Part shown: positions 27,326 to 39,300 of the stretch, piece by piece | Layout: every line of letters starts with the position of its first letter | Position numbering within the stretch: position 1 is the first letter of the stretch | NCBI GenBank assembly: GCA_905233245.1 | Contig: CAJODK010000016.1 | Span: 1 to 64,000 of the forward strand | DNA from: an uncultured Prevotella sp. | Lineage (GTDB): Bacteria > Bacteroidota > Bacteroidia > Bacteroidales > Bacteroidaceae | DNA: 64,000 bases | Reading direction: 5' to 3' | Program-made: the position numbers and the translations under genes | The notes under the pieces: generated by a model | What the model was told of the DNA's origin: nothing | Databases searched by the model: none | The model's input: the letters and a program-made list of their open reading frames with translations, nothing else

Positions 27326-29485
27326 ATGGGCAAAAAGAGTGGAAAGAAAGGCGGGAAGAGAATTACCCGACCTGAACTGGCAGAGAGAATCGAGAATTTC
27401 TTCAGGGGAAGACCCGATCAGGTGGTTCCCTTCAAGGAACTGTTCAGACAACTGCGCCTGGACACCCATCCCATGAAGATGCTCGCCATCGACATCATGG
27501 AAGATATGGCGTGGGATGACTTCCTCGTCAAGGTGACTGACTCCTCATACAAACTGGCGGACAGTACGCAGGTGATGGAGGGCATATTCCAGGCGAAGTC
27601 GAATGGCAGAAACAGCATCATGCCCGATGGCAGCGACAAACCTATCTTCGTGGCTGAGCGCAACAGTAAATGGGCAATGACGGGCGACAGGGTGAGATTC
27701 TGCATCATGGCTCGTCGCCGTACCCATATCCGTGAAGCCGAGGTGCTAGAGATAATCCAAAGGAAGAAAGACCAGTTTGTGGGAAAACTGATGGTGGAGG
27801 AGGATATGGCATTCCTCGTGCCACAGGAACCCGTGAGCGTCAATATCATAGTGCCGCGCAAGAAACTCAAGGGCGGCAAGACGGGAGACCGCGCTGTGGT
27901 GAAGGTGATAGCATGGCCTGACGGAGAGCACCGAAGCATTCTGGCTGAGGTGGTGGACATCCTCGGTGAAATGGGAGAAAACAATGCCGAGATGAATGCT
28001 ATACTGGCGCAGTATGGTTTGCCTTACAAATATCCGCAGGAGGTGGAGGATGCTGCCAATAAAATCAGCGACCAGATACCTCAGGAGGAGATAGACCGGA
28101 GAGAGGACTTCCGTCAGGTATTCACCTGCACCATAGACCCACACGATGCCAAGGACTTCGACGATGCACTGTCCATCCGCCGTATGGACAACGGACTGTG
28201 GGAGGTCGGAGTGCATATCGCCGATGTGAGTCACTACGTGACAGAGGGGTCCATAATAGATAAGGAGGCACAGAAGCGTGCCACGAGCATATACCTCGTG
28301 GACCGCACCATACCGATGCTGCCCGAGAGACTGTGCAACTACATCTGTTCGCTCAGACCTGACGAGGATAAACTGGCATACTCCGTCATCTTCGAGATGG
28401 ACGATGAGGCACAAATCAAGGCACACCGCATAGTGCACACGGTCATCAGGAGCAATAGGAGGTATTGCTATGAGGAGGTGCAAAAGGTAATCGAGGATAA
28501 CGGGAACGGGAACGGGAACGACCCTTACACTGAACAGTTGCTCACCCTCGACCGCTTGGCTAAGAAACTGAGGGAAGAGAGGTTTAAGAACGGTTCGGTG
28601 AAGTTTGACCGCGAGGAGATGCGCTTCGACATCGATGAGACGGGCAAACCGCTGAGGGTGTATTTCAAGCGTTCGCAGGATGCCAACAAACTAATCGAGG
28701 AATTCATGCTCGCCGCCAATAAATGCGTAGCGGAAAGCGTCGGCAGGGTGCCTAAGGGCAAAAAAGCGAAGACTCTACCCTACCGCATACATGAGCAACC
28801 AGACCCTATCAAACTGGAACAGCTGAAGCAGTTTGCCGTGCGCTTCGGATACAAGATGAAGTCAACCAGCACGAAGGGCGCTACGGCACGTGCCATCAAT
28901 GCCCTGATGGACGAATGCGAAGGCAGAGTGGAGAGCAATACCATACAGCGCGTGGCACTCAAGGCGATGATGAAGGCTAAGTACTCCACACATAACGTGG
29001 GACACTTCGGACTAGCCTTCGACTACTACACCCACTTCACCTCACCCATACGACGCTATCCTGACACGATGGTGCACCGACTCCTGACACGCTACGAGCA
29101 GGGTGGTAAGAGCGCCAACCAGGATAAGTACGAGGAACTGTGCGAGCACTCCAGCGACATGGAACAGATAGCTGCCAATGCAGAGCGTGACTCCATCAAA
29201 TATAAAATGGTGGAGTACATGGGGCAATTTATCGGAGAGGAATATGACGCCCATATCTCCGGTCTGATGAGCTATGGCATCTACGCCGAGATAGACGAGA
29301 ACCACTGCGAGGGTATGATAAGCATCCATGACCTGAAGGATGACTACTATGAGTTTGATGAAAGAAACTTCTGCCTCGTAGGGCGCCGCCACCATAACAC
29401 ATACCAACTGGGTGAGGCAATCCGCATAAAGGTGGTAAAGGCGAATTTGGAAAAGAGACAACTTGACTTTGTGATTGTAGAATGA
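27326..29485 (+). CDS. rnr: Ribonuclease R
   Basis: RNB domain (DPHDAKDFDDALSIRRMDNGLWEVGVHIADVSHYV; FTSPIRRYPDTMVHRLL) and C-terminal S1. Confidence 0.96.
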   Translation: MGKKSGKKGGKRITRPELAERIENFFRGRPDQVVPFKELFRQLRLDTHPMKMLAIDIMEDMAWDDFLVKVTDSSYKLADSTQVMEGIFQAKSNGRNSIMPDGSDKPIFVAERNSKWAMTGDRVRFCIMARRRTHIREAEVLEIIQRKKDQFVGKLMVEEDMAFLVPQEPVSVNIIVPRKKLKGGKTGDRAVVKVIAWPDGEHRSILAEVVDILGEMGENNAEMNAILAQYGLPYKYPQEVEDAANKISDQIPQEEIDRREDFRQVFTCTIDPHDAKDFDDALSIRRMDNGLWEVGVHIADVSHYVTEGSIIDKEAQKRATSIYLVDRTIPMLPERLCNYICSLRPDEDKLAYSVIFEMDDEAQIKAHRIVHTVIRSNRRYCYEEVQKVIEDNGNGNGNDPYTEQLLTLDRLAKKLREERFKNGSVKFDREEMRFDIDETGKPLRVYFKRSQDANKLIEEFMLAANKCVAESVGRVPKGKKAKTLPYRIHEQPDPIKLEQLKQFAVRFGYKMKSTSTKGATARAINALMDECEGRVESNTIQRVALKAMMKAKYSTHNVGHFGLAFDYYTHFTSPIRRYPDTMVHRLLTRYEQGGKSANQDKYEELCEHSSDMEQIAANAERDSIKYKMVEYMGQFIGEEYDAHISGLMSYGIYAEIDENHCEGMISIHDLKDDYYEFDERNFCLVGRRHHNTYQLGEAIRIKVVKANLEKRQLDFVIVE

Positions 29486-31128
29486 CATTTAGTGAATTAG
29501 GGATACAACAGGAGATTTGCAGTGCAGTAGAGGAACTGGGCTTCGAGCACCCCATGCCCATACAGGAGGCGGTGATACCGAAGTTAGTTGAAAGTAAAGA
29601 CCTCATCGCACTGGCACAGACGGGAACGGGAAAGACGGCAGCCTTCGGATTGCCTCTATTGCAGATGGTGGATGCAAAAGACCGTACCACACAGGCGGTG
29701 GTGCTCTCGCCCACTCGTGAACTGTGTCTGCAGATAACCGATGACCTGCGCGACTTCTCCAAATATCTCAAGGGGGTGAAGGTGGTAGCCGTATATGGCG
29801 GCACGAGTATCAGCGACCAGATACGTTCGCTGAGGCACGGAGCACAGATTATAGTGGCTACACCTGGTCGTCTCATAGACCTCATGGAAAGAGGCAAGGC
29901 TCATCTGGAAGACGTGCGCCACATAGTGCTCGACGAGGCTGACGAGATGCTCAACATGGGTTTCTCTGACAGCATCAATGCTATCTTCGACGCCCTGCCA
30001 GAGGAACACCAGACGCTACTCTTCTCTGCTACCATGAGTCGTGAGGTGGAACGAGTGGCAAAACGCTACCTGCACAACTACGAAGAGATAGTGGTGGGCT
30101 CGCGAAACGAGGGGGCAGAGAATGTCAACCACATATACTATATGGTGAATGCCAAGGACAAATACCTCGCTCTGAAACGTATCGTGGACTACTATCCCCG
30201 CATATACGGCATCATATTCTGTCGCACCAAGGTGGAGACACAGGAGATAGCCGACAAACTCATCAAAGAAGGATATAATGCCGAAGCCCTGCATGGTGAC
30301 CTGTCGCAACAACAGCGAGACCTCACGATGCAGAAATTCCGCAACCACATAACACAACTCCTCGTGGCCACCGACGTGGCAGCACGCGGACTGGACGTCA
30401 ATGACCTTACGCACGTCATCAACTACTCCATGCCCGATGACACGGAGTCATACACACACCGTTCGGGGCGTACTGGCAGAGCAGGCAAAAAAGGCACAAG
30501 CATCGCCATCATCCACACCCGTGAGCGTCATAAGATACGTGATGTGGAGAAGGCGATAGGCAAGAACTTCGTGGCTGGCCGCGTACCTTCTGCAGAGGAG
30601 ATATGCACCAAACAACTGTTTCGCGCTATCGATGAAATCGAGAAAACCGACGTTATCGATGAACAGATAGAGCCATTCATGACGGAGATACGCCGCCACT
30701 TCGAATATGTCGATAAGGAGGAGATACTCAAAAAGGTGGTAAGCAGAGAGTTTGGCAGATTCCTGAAATACTACGCTAATGCGCCAGAGATAGAAGAGGT
30801 GTCTGTAAAGAAAAGGGATGAAGGAAGAGGGATGAAGGGTGACCGCACGGACTGGAAGTCAAAGAAACCACGTGAGGGCGTACAGAAAGGCTACACCAAA
30901 CTCTTTATAAATCTCGGCAGAAACGACCGTTTCTTCCCTGGCGAGGTGATGCAGTTTATCAATCGCAACGTACCCGGCCGTCAGGAGGTGGGGCATATCG
31001 ATATCATGCCAGCCTTCTGCCTGATAGAGGTGCCTAAGCGAGACGCCAAGAAAGTCATCAAGGCACTCAGTCATGCATACTATCATAACAAGAAGGTGGT
31101 GTGCAGAGAAGATAGAGGTAAGTGGTGA
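29482..31128 (+). CDS. DEAD-box ATP-dependent RNA helicase
   Basis: AQTGTGKTAAF, PTRELCLQI, DEADEML, SATMS, HRSGRTGRAGKKG; start overlaps the rnr stop. Confidence 0.95.
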   Translation: MTFSELGIQQEICSAVEELGFEHPMPIQEAVIPKLVESKDLIALAQTGTGKTAAFGLPLLQMVDAKDRTTQAVVLSPTRELCLQITDDLRDFSKYLKGVKVVAVYGGTSISDQIRSLRHGAQIIVATPGRLIDLMERGKAHLEDVRHIVLDEADEMLNMGFSDSINAIFDALPEEHQTLLFSATMSREVERVAKRYLHNYEEIVVGSRNEGAENVNHIYYMVNAKDKYLALKRIVDYYPRIYGIIFCRTKVETQEIADKLIKEGYNAEALHGDLSQQQRDLTMQKFRNHITQLLVATDVAARGLDVNDLTHVINYSMPDDTESYTHRSGRTGRAGKKGTSIAIIHTRERHKIRDVEKAIGKNFVAGRVPSAEEICTKQLFRAIDEIEKTDVIDEQIEPFMTEIRRHFEYVDKEEILKKVVSREFGRFLKYYANAPEIEEVSVKKRDEGRGMKGDRTDWKSKKPREGVQKGYTKLFINLGRNDRFFPGEVMQFINRNVPGRQEVGHIDIMPAFCLIEVPKRDAKKVIKALSHAYYHNKKVVCREDRGKW

Positions 31129-31697
31129 AACTTCATACAACATACTTTGGAAGTGTAAACTGGTATCGGCAACTGATAACTGCCGATGAGCCCGTCGTAA
31201 TAGACGATGAGGAGAGATATGTAAAACAGACTTCCCGCAATCGTTGTGAGATAGCAACTGCCAATGGCAAACAGGTGCTGACAGTGCCTGTCACGGTTCA
31301 AGGGGCTCAAAAGGTTCGAGAGGTTTTGGTGAGCGAGCACGGCAACTGGCGTCATCACCACTGGGAGGCACTCAAGAGCGCCTACGGCATGTCGCCCTTC
31401 TTCGACTATTATCAAGACGACATATATCCCTTCTTCGACGAACAGGCTTTCCATGATAACCACTGGGAGCACCTCTATGACTACAATATGGCTATCATAG
31501 AAAAGATTAAGGAATTACTGGGAGTCACAAATGTCCCTATAACTCCCCTATCACTCCACATTACCTCCCCTATACCTCCCATAAAATACTATCAGACCTT
31601 CCAGAAAAAAAACGGTTTCATCGCTGGTCTCTCCATCCTCGATCTGCTTTTCAACGAGGGACCAGAGTCTATACTATACCTCACTTCTTCTCATTAA
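31122..31697 (+). CDS. WbqC-like family protein
   Basis: YFGSVNWYRQLITADEPVVIDDEERYVKQTSRNRCEIATANGKQVLTVPV is typical of the WbqC family. Confidence 0.8.
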   Translation: MVKLHTTYFGSVNWYRQLITADEPVVIDDEERYVKQTSRNRCEIATANGKQVLTVPVTVQGAQKVREVLVSEHGNWRHHHWEALKSAYGMSPFFDYYQDDIYPFFDEQAFHDNHWEHLYDYNMAIIEKIKELLGVTNVPITPLSLHITSPIPPIKYYQTFQKKNGFIAGLSILDLLFNEGPESILYLTSSH

Positions 31698-32115
31698 GGT
31701 ATCGCCACGCACGATGATACTTCTGCAAACGACGGAGGTCAGCATCGGTAAGAGTAGGAAGACGACGTATGTCCATATTGTCCTCCAGGTCTGCAAGTTT
31801 CACGACCTTGGCAAGCGGATGCCGCGCAACGCGATGGATATAGTCATCATAACTCTCACCACTCCTGCGAGTCAAGACCTCTACGACTTCTACCACTTCA
31901 CCGGGAACACCCTGTCGTAGCAAATACTCAGCAGTAGCTGTGGTATCTTCGATGACATCATGGAGGAGAGCTACGAGTTTGGCTTGAGGGTCGCTACAGC
32001 GTGCTGCTACCCTGACAGGATGGTCTATATAGGGTTTGCCACCCTTGTCTGTCTGGCCAAGGTGGAGAGTGGCGGCGAGAGTATGTATTTGGTCCTGAGT
32101 CACCTGTATTAACAC
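31681..32115 (-). CDS. HD-domain (p)ppGpp hydrolase-like protein
   Basis: LHLGQTDKGGKPYIDHPVRVAARCSDPQAKLVALLHDVIEDT is a MESH1/SpoT-like HD signature. Confidence 0.82.
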   Translation of the reverse strand: MLIQVTQDQIHTLAATLHLGQTDKGGKPYIDHPVRVAARCSDPQAKLVALLHDVIEDTTATAEYLLRQGVPGEVVEVVEVLTRRSGESYDDYIHRVARHPLAKVVKLADLEDNMDIRRLPTLTDADLRRLQKYHRAWRYLNEKK

Positions 32116-32237
32116 GAATGATTAGTGCAAAGGTACTATTTTTAATTAAGAATTAAGAATTAAGAGTTAAGATTTTTTCTTTGTTGGATTTTTTTTAGTA
32201 ACTTTGCGCCATTATATAGAAAAATACGTCATAGAAT

Positions 32238-33185
32238 ATGAACGACGAACAGACTAAAGCACTGCAGGCGGAGATACGCCAGATGTGCAAAGAGAAGAAT
32301 GCCGTAGTGCTGGCACACTACTACACTACAGGTGATATACAGGAAGTGGCAGACTTCGTGGGCGACTCACTCGCACTGGCTCGCAAGGCTGCTGAGACGA
32401 GTGCCGACATTATCGTGATGTGTGGCGTACACTTCATGGCAGAGACTTGCAAACTGCTCTCGCCAGAGAAACTGGTACTGGCACCAGACCTGGAGGCAGG
32501 TTGTTCGCTGGCAGACTCTTGTGATGCAGAGGACCTGTGGCGATGGAAAAAGGCACACCCCGACTTTATGATAGTGCAGTACGTGAATACTACTGCAGCC
32601 ACAAAGGCACTCACCGACGTGGTAGTGACATCGGGCAATGCCAAGAAAGTAATAGACCAACTGCCAAAGGATGCAAAAATACTCTTCGGTCCAGACTACA
32701 ATCTGGGATCGTATATCAACAGTGTGACAGGACGTCAGATGGAACTGTGGAACGGCGGTTGCCATGTGCACGAGCGTTTCTCGGTGGAGGCAATAGCAAA
32801 ACTTAAGGCAGAATACCCCGAAGCAAAGGTGATGGCACATCTGGAGTGCAAGGCACCAGTACTGGCAATGGCTGACGTGAAGGGTTCCACAGCAGATATG
32901 CTGAAGTACGCACAGAACAATCCTCCACAGACATATATCGTGACGACGGAGGCTGGCATATTGCACGAACTGCAGAGAACATGTCCAGAGTGTAAGTTTA
33001 TACCTGTGCCACCAGAGACAACAGAGGGCGTGGGTTGCTCATGCAACGAATGCCAGTATATGAAGATGAATACCCTTGAAAAGCTTCGCGATTGTCTCAA
33101 GAATGAGGCACCACAGGTGGATGTACCTGAAATGATAGCTCGCGATGCAGTAAAACCAATAAACCGTATGTTAGAACTTTCATAA
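32238..33185 (+). CDS. nadA: Quinolinate synthase A
   Basis: [56 protein letters not shown]; conserved Cys ([15 protein letters not shown]). Confidence 0.96.
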   Translation: MNDEQTKALQAEIRQMCKEKNAVVLAHYYTTGDIQEVADFVGDSLALARKAAETSADIIVMCGVHFMAETCKLLSPEKLVLAPDLEAGCSLADSCDAEDLWRWKKAHPDFMIVQYVNTTAATKALTDVVVTSGNAKKVIDQLPKDAKILFGPDYNLGSYINSVTGRQMELWNGGCHVHERFSVEAIAKLKAEYPEAKVMAHLECKAPVLAMADVKGSTADMLKYAQNNPPQTYIVTTEAGILHELQRTCPECKFIPVPPETTEGVGCSCNECQYMKMNTLEKLRDCLKNEAPQVDVPEMIARDAVKPINRMLELS

Positions 33186-33189
33186 GAGA

Positions 33190-34683
33190 ATGGAAAAGAC
33201 ATTACTGATATACAACACGCTGACAAGACAGAAGGAAGCGTTCAAACCAATCAACCCTGGACACGTAGGCATGTATGTCTGCGGTCCTACCGTTTATGGC
33301 GATGCACATCTGGGACACGCACGTCCAGCCATCACCTTCGATATTCTCTTCCGCTACCTGAAGCATCTGGGCTACAAGGTGCGCTACGTGAGAAACATTA
33401 CCGATGTAGGCCATCTGGAGCACGACGCAGACGAGGGCGAGGACAAGATAGCCAAGAAGGCTCGCCTGGAACAGTTGGAACCAATGGAGATAGCACAGTA
33501 CTATACCCGTCGCTTCAACTCTGCGATGGAGAAACTCAACGTGCTTCCACCATCTATCGAACCACATGCCACTGGTCATATCATAGAGCAACAGCAGTTG
33601 GTGCAGCAGATACTGGACAATGGCTACGCATACGTCAGCAACGGTTCTGTATATTTCGACATCGAGAAATACAATAAGGACTATAAGTACGGCATACTCT
33701 CTGGTCGCACACTGGAGAACCTGAAGGATGCCAGTCGTGATACTCTCGCTGGTGTGGGTGAGAAGAAGAATCAGGCTGATTTCGCACTGTGGAAGAAGGC
33801 ACAGCCAGAGCACATCATGCGTTGGCCAAGCCCCTGGAGCGATGGATTCCCCGGCTGGCACTGCGAATGTACCGCTATGGGCAGGAAGTATCTTGGCGAT
33901 GAGTTTGACATACATGGTGGCGGCATGGATCTCGTGTTCCCTCACCATGAGTGTGAGATAGCTCAGGCACAGGCTTCGATGGGACATCAGGCCGTGCGCT
34001 ACTGGATGCACAACAATATGATTACCATCAACGGACAGAAGATGGGTAAGTCATATAACAACTTCATCACCCTCGACCAGTTCTTTAAGGGAGAGCATGA
34101 ACTGCTCAGCAAGCCGTTCTCGCCTATGACCATACGTTTCTTCATCCTCTCGGCGCACTATCGTGGAACGGTGGACTTCTCAAGTGAGGCTCTGGAGGCT
34201 GCAGAGAAGGGTTTTGCACGCCTGATGCAGGGATTGAAGGACCTAAAGCGCATACAAGTGGCAAAGGGAAGTTCGCCTGAAGTGGAGAAGTTTGTCAAGG
34301 AACTGCCCGAGAAACTCTACGACGCAATGAATGATGACCTGCAGACTCCTATCGTCATCTCTGAACTCTTTGAGGCTTGTCACCAAGTGAACCTGTTGGT
34401 GGACCGCAAGGCGAAGATTAGTGCTGCTGACCTCGAGAAACTCTCAGAGACCATGCACCTCTTCACAGAAGACATACTGGGGCTTACTAACGCTAACCCT
34501 AACGGGAACGGGAGCTCTGAAAAGGACAAGGCTCTGGACAAGGTGATGCAAATGGTGCTTGATATGCGCGCCAAGGCTAAGGCAGAAAAGAACTGGGCTG
34601 TCTCTGACCAGATACGTGATGAACTCAATGAGGCGGGTATAATCATTAAAGACACTCCTGATGGCACAGTCTGGGAAATCTGA
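33190..34683 (+). CDS. cysS: Cysteinyl-tRNA synthetase
   Basis: [41 protein letters not shown]. Confidence 0.97.
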   Translation: MEKTLLIYNTLTRQKEAFKPINPGHVGMYVCGPTVYGDAHLGHARPAITFDILFRYLKHLGYKVRYVRNITDVGHLEHDADEGEDKIAKKARLEQLEPMEIAQYYTRRFNSAMEKLNVLPPSIEPHATGHIIEQQQLVQQILDNGYAYVSNGSVYFDIEKYNKDYKYGILSGRTLENLKDASRDTLAGVGEKKNQADFALWKKAQPEHIMRWPSPWSDGFPGWHCECTAMGRKYLGDEFDIHGGGMDLVFPHHECEIAQAQASMGHQAVRYWMHNNMITINGQKMGKSYNNFITLDQFFKGEHELLSKPFSPMTIRFFILSAHYRGTVDFSSEALEAAEKGFARLMQGLKDLKRIQVAKGSSPEVEKFVKELPEKLYDAMNDDLQTPIVISELFEACHQVNLLVDRKAKISAADLEKLSETMHLFTEDILGLTNANPNGNGSSEKDKALDKVMQMVLDMRAKAKAEKNWAVSDQIRDELNEAGIIIKDTPDGTVWEI

Positions 34684-35911
34684 ATATGAAATAATGGCTC
34701 CCGTGGGAAGCAGAGAGAGTTTCGCTGCTGCTATCAATGCAGGAGCAGACTCTATATACTTCGGTATCGAGAAACTGAACATGAGGGCACACTCCGCCTC
34801 TACCTTCACTATCGACGACCTGAAGGAAATTGCCGCCACATGCAAGGAGCACGGCATAAAGTCGTACCTCACTGTCAACACCATTATCTACGGTGAAGAC
34901 TTGGAGCAGATGCGCGAAATAATCGATGCTGCCAAGGAGGCGGAAATCTCTGCTGTGATAGCCAGTGACGTGGCCGTGATGATGTACTGCCGTGAGGTGG
35001 GACAAGAGGTGCACCTCTCTACGCAACTTAACATCTCAAACATTGAGGCACTGCGCTTCTATGCTCAGTTTGCTGATGTAGTGGTACTGGCTCGCGAACT
35101 CCGTATAGAGCAGGTGAAGGCCATCCACGAACAAGCCGTCAGGGAGAATATCTGTGGTCCGTCGGGACTGCCTATCCGCATAGAGATGTTCTGTCACGGA
35201 GCACTATGCATGGCCATTTCGGGCAAGTGTTACCTGTCACTCCACAATGCCAATCGTTCTGCCAATCGTGGCGAGTGTGTACAGATATGCCGTAGGGCAT
35301 ACAGGGTGGAAGATGTGGAGACGGGCAACGAACTGCTTGTTGACAATAAGTACATTATGTCGCCGAAGGACCTCAAAACTATCCGTTTCATCGACCGTAT
35401 GATGGATGCTGGCGTGAGGGTGTTCAAGATAGAGGGACGAGCCCGCGGTCCCGAATATGTCGATACCGTAGTACGTTGTTACAGGGAAGCTATCAACGCA
35501 GTGCTGGAGGGAGGTTTTACCGAAGAAGCCAAGGACAAATGGGATGAACGTCTCGCTACCGTCTTCAATCGTGGATTCTGGGATGGCTACTACCAAGGAC
35601 AGACTCTTGGCGAGTGGAACGACAGCTATGGTTCGAAGGCTACTGAGAAAAAAGTATATGCTGCCAAGGTAATAAAATACTTCTCCAAACTCTCGGTGGC
35701 AGAGTTGCAGGTGGAAGCTCATGAGATAGAAGTGGGCGACAAACTGCTATTCACCGGCAATACTACTGGTGCTATGTACATAGAAAATGTAGAAGAGATA
35801 CGCTATGACCTAAAACCCGTCAACCGCGCAGAGAAAGGCCAACGCATCAGCATCGCCGTGCCAGAAAAAGTGAGACCTAACGACAAAGTATTTGTAATAG
35901 AGAAACTATGA
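34661..35911 (+). CDS. Peptidase U32 family protein
   Basis: [70 protein letters not shown]. Confidence 0.93.
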   Translation: MAQSGKSEYEIMAPVGSRESFAAAINAGADSIYFGIEKLNMRAHSASTFTIDDLKEIAATCKEHGIKSYLTVNTIIYGEDLEQMREIIDAAKEAEISAVIASDVAVMMYCREVGQEVHLSTQLNISNIEALRFYAQFADVVVLARELRIEQVKAIHEQAVRENICGPSGLPIRIEMFCHGALCMAISGKCYLSLHNANRSANRGECVQICRRAYRVEDVETGNELLVDNKYIMSPKDLKTIRFIDRMMDAGVRVFKIEGRARGPEYVDTVVRCYREAINAVLEGGFTEEAKDKWDERLATVFNRGFWDGYYQGQTLGEWNDSYGSKATEKKVYAAKVIKYFSKLSVAELQVEAHEIEVGDKLLFTGNTTGAMYIENVEEIRYDLKPVNRAEKGQRISIAVPEKVRPNDKVFVIEKL

Positions 35912-36327
35912 CGATAAACGAGATACAAGACGAAGTAATAGAGGAGTTCAGCGCCCTCGATGACTGGATGGACAAATACCAGATGCTCATCGATATCGCT
36001 GGTGAGCAGGAACCGCTGGATGACAAGTACAAAACAGAACAGAACCTCATCGATGGTTGCCAAAGCCGCGTATGGATACAGTGTGATAAGGAGCAGGAGG
36101 GCACTCTGTCTTTCCTCGCTGACAGCGATGCACTGATAGTGAAGGGCATCATAGCCCTGCTCATACGTGTCATCAACCACCAACCAGCCAAGGATATTCT
36201 TGATGCAGACCTCTACTTTATTGAGGAGATAGGTCTCAAGGAACATCTCTCCCCTACTCGCAGCAACGGCCTTCTCGCTATGGTGAAGCGCATCAAGGCC
36301 TATGCACTGGCGTATTCCAATTCATAA
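35908..36327 (+). CDS. sufE: SufE family Fe-S cluster assembly protein
   Basis: NLIDGCQSRVWIQCDKEQEGTLSFLADSDALIVKGIIALLIRV. Confidence 0.92.
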   Translation: MTINEIQDEVIEEFSALDDWMDKYQMLIDIAGEQEPLDDKYKTEQNLIDGCQSRVWIQCDKEQEGTLSFLADSDALIVKGIIALLIRVINHQPAKDILDADLYFIEEIGLKEHLSPTRSNGLLAMVKRIKAYALAYSNS

Positions 36328-39300
36328 ATGCAAGAAAACATTCTGCTATGCATATACACACTGTTTCATGTTGAGGGAACTCAGCAGGAGAGGGTGCGTA
36401 GCATAGTAGAACAACTCACAGGGCAATCCTTCGTGGACCTCAAAGCTACACTGGCAGCAATGAGGAATAGGGGCGAACTGGAACAGAAGTCCTACAACTG
36501 GCGCACCGACTCGTATGACTACGTGATAAGCCCTAAGAGGCTCATCCCCCTGATGATACATTACTACGAGGAAGAGCCAAAACTCACCATACAGGTACTG
36601 GAAGCAGCGCGAAGCATGGAGACAACTTCCGTGCAGAGAATGCTGTGGCAATTTATCAGTACTGGATATAGTGACATCAATATCGAAATCATCAGTGACT
36701 ACCAGATTAGCGAACGGTTGCCATACTTCATGCCTGCTGTCGCAGACAAGCGCTTTGCACCACTACTGATGGTCTTCAGCCTTGGCAATTTCGCTGACCT
36801 GCTGACACAAACCATCATGGAGGCAATAGAGGATGAGGGTATCATTGACGCACAGCATATACGCCAATTGGTAGTGCTGTTTCGCAGGGATGACGACAGC
36901 CTGGAGGAGGAAATGATACTCCACGAAGTGCTATGCCTCTGCGGCCTGTACACCTATTTGGCAGATGGCAGGATGCCCGACTACGTGCATCTGGATGATA
37001 AGTACCACGAAATACTGGCAGGCATACGCGACACATATCGTGGCAATATGAAAAATGCCCTGACCATGTTTCGCAGGTCACTGAAGAAGTTTAACAGTAC
37101 CAACGGCTTCTACGTCAGCACCAAGAGTTATCTACCACTCTCCATAGCCAATTTCTACTACATTCTGGCTTGTTACAAAGACGGGTCTGATGATTCCAAC
37201 AAAAAAGCTCTCGCCATCGCTAAGTCAACTGACACCAGAGTCACCGCAGCTGCCAAAGTACTCTACAATATCCTTTATGGCAGTGCCACCGATAAACAGA
37301 TACTCGACCGTCTGAATCTGCTGTATGCCAGCCGCCATGGCATCAATCGCGTGCTGGCTACACTGATGTGCCGCTACGTAGGTAAGGACTTCTCGCAGAA
37401 TGCCAAACCTCAATGGGCCATATTAATACATGAGATGAGTCCGTATTTCAATGATCTCTCCATGCCTATACTGAAGAAGACTCCCTTTGGGGAAGCTCCT
37501 CTGTTGTCTGCCATACACCATCGCAAACAGTGGGAGAACGTGCTGAGTGATCTCACAGGACTCAACGACAAGGGTATTGATGTCCCCATCCGACAAGTGC
37601 GCGTCTCACGAGTAGCTTACTACCTGAGTAATATGAAGGCCAACAACGTCACACCACGACTGCAGACGATACTGAAGAATGGCACTTGGGGCTCAGGCAA
37701 ACTACTCAATATTAACAGTTTTATGCATGGCGGAGCCGACGGCATGTGCGACGCTGACCACCGCATAGCAGACAGGGTGCTGATGAGGTCGGATGAGAGC
37801 ACGTCCGATGGCGACACTATCAAACTGGAGGATGTACTACCAGAGATGACAGAAGAGAGCCGTCTCTACGTAGGTCGCTATGCCCCCTACTCTATCGTGG
37901 AGGTGATAGAGGAGGTTCCCTATATCTCCATGCATCATGACAAAGAGGGATTCCTAATCTCCAGCAATGTCAACCCTTCCGAGGTCGAGCAGGATATCAT
38001 CATCACCCACCGGGGAGCAGCGAGCATCAATTTTATACACATGACCGACCGCCAGAGGCCGTACTACCGCCGACTGCTCTCCATTGATCGTTTCCCCAAC
38101 GAGGCTGAACCGCAATTGCGTCGTTTCCTCTCAGGTCTGGGGGGACAGATAGAGGTGCACAGCGACCTCATCGAGGGAGGCAGTACGCTACCCATCTGCG
38201 ACGGCGACTCACGACTGGTCTTGCAAATGCGTCCCGACCGCAACACTCGTGGTGGTGAGTCCTTCTACAGCGTCTCCCTCTTCGTAAGACCTCTGCAAGG
38301 TGGACGTATCAAATGCACCCCTGGCGAGGGCAATGAGGTTATCATAGACAATGCTGACATCCGCACTCGTGTAAAGCGCGACCTTGCCAAGGAAAAGGAA
38401 AACCTTGACCATTTACAATTTACAATTGACAGTTTCCAATTGGAAGAAAACCTGTTGGACAGCGCCTCTCTCCTCCCCCTCATCGAGTACGCCCAGGCCA
38501 ACCCAGACCGTATATCATGTGAATGGCCTGAGGGAGCCAAAATGCGCATCAAACAACGCAACAGCACCATAGCATGGAATGGAACGATAAAGAAGAACGA
38601 CAACGGATGGTTCGAACTGGAAGGTGACATACAACTTGATCAAGAAAAGGTTATTAGCATGGCACAACTGTTGGAGTTGGCTCGTCAGTCCAAGGGACGA
38701 TACATACCACTGGGCAATGGCGACTACCTCGCTCTCAGCGAGAAACTGCGCCGCCAGCTGAATCAACTCTCCGCCATCGTATCACGCCATCACGGACATC
38801 TCCAAATGTCACCCTTCACGGCAGCACTCCTCGAACCAGATATCACCAATGGCGAACTCACCATCACCGAGGATGCCGAACTCAAGCAGATACGACAGCG
38901 TATCAAGGAGTCCAGTACCTACTCACCAGAGGTGCCTGCCACGCTCCACGCCACACTACGTGAATACCAACTGGAGGGCTACCAGTGGATATCACGCCTC
39001 AACTACTGGGGAGCCGGAGCCCTGCTTGCTGATGATATGGGGCTCGGCAAGACCATACAGACCATCGCCTTTCTGCTCGCCAAGGCAGAAGAAGGCCCTG
39101 CCCTCGTCGTTGCACCAGCCTCTGTAGCTCCCAATTGGAAAGTGGAATTTGAAAAATTCGCACCTTCGCTCCGTGTCACCCTGCTCAATTTTGAGCAAGA
39201 CCGCAACGAGGCCATCTGCCAAGCCAAGGCAGGCGATGTCATCGTCTGCACCTATATGCTGTTGCTTAGTGTCAAAGATACCCTCGTCAAGAAGGAATGG

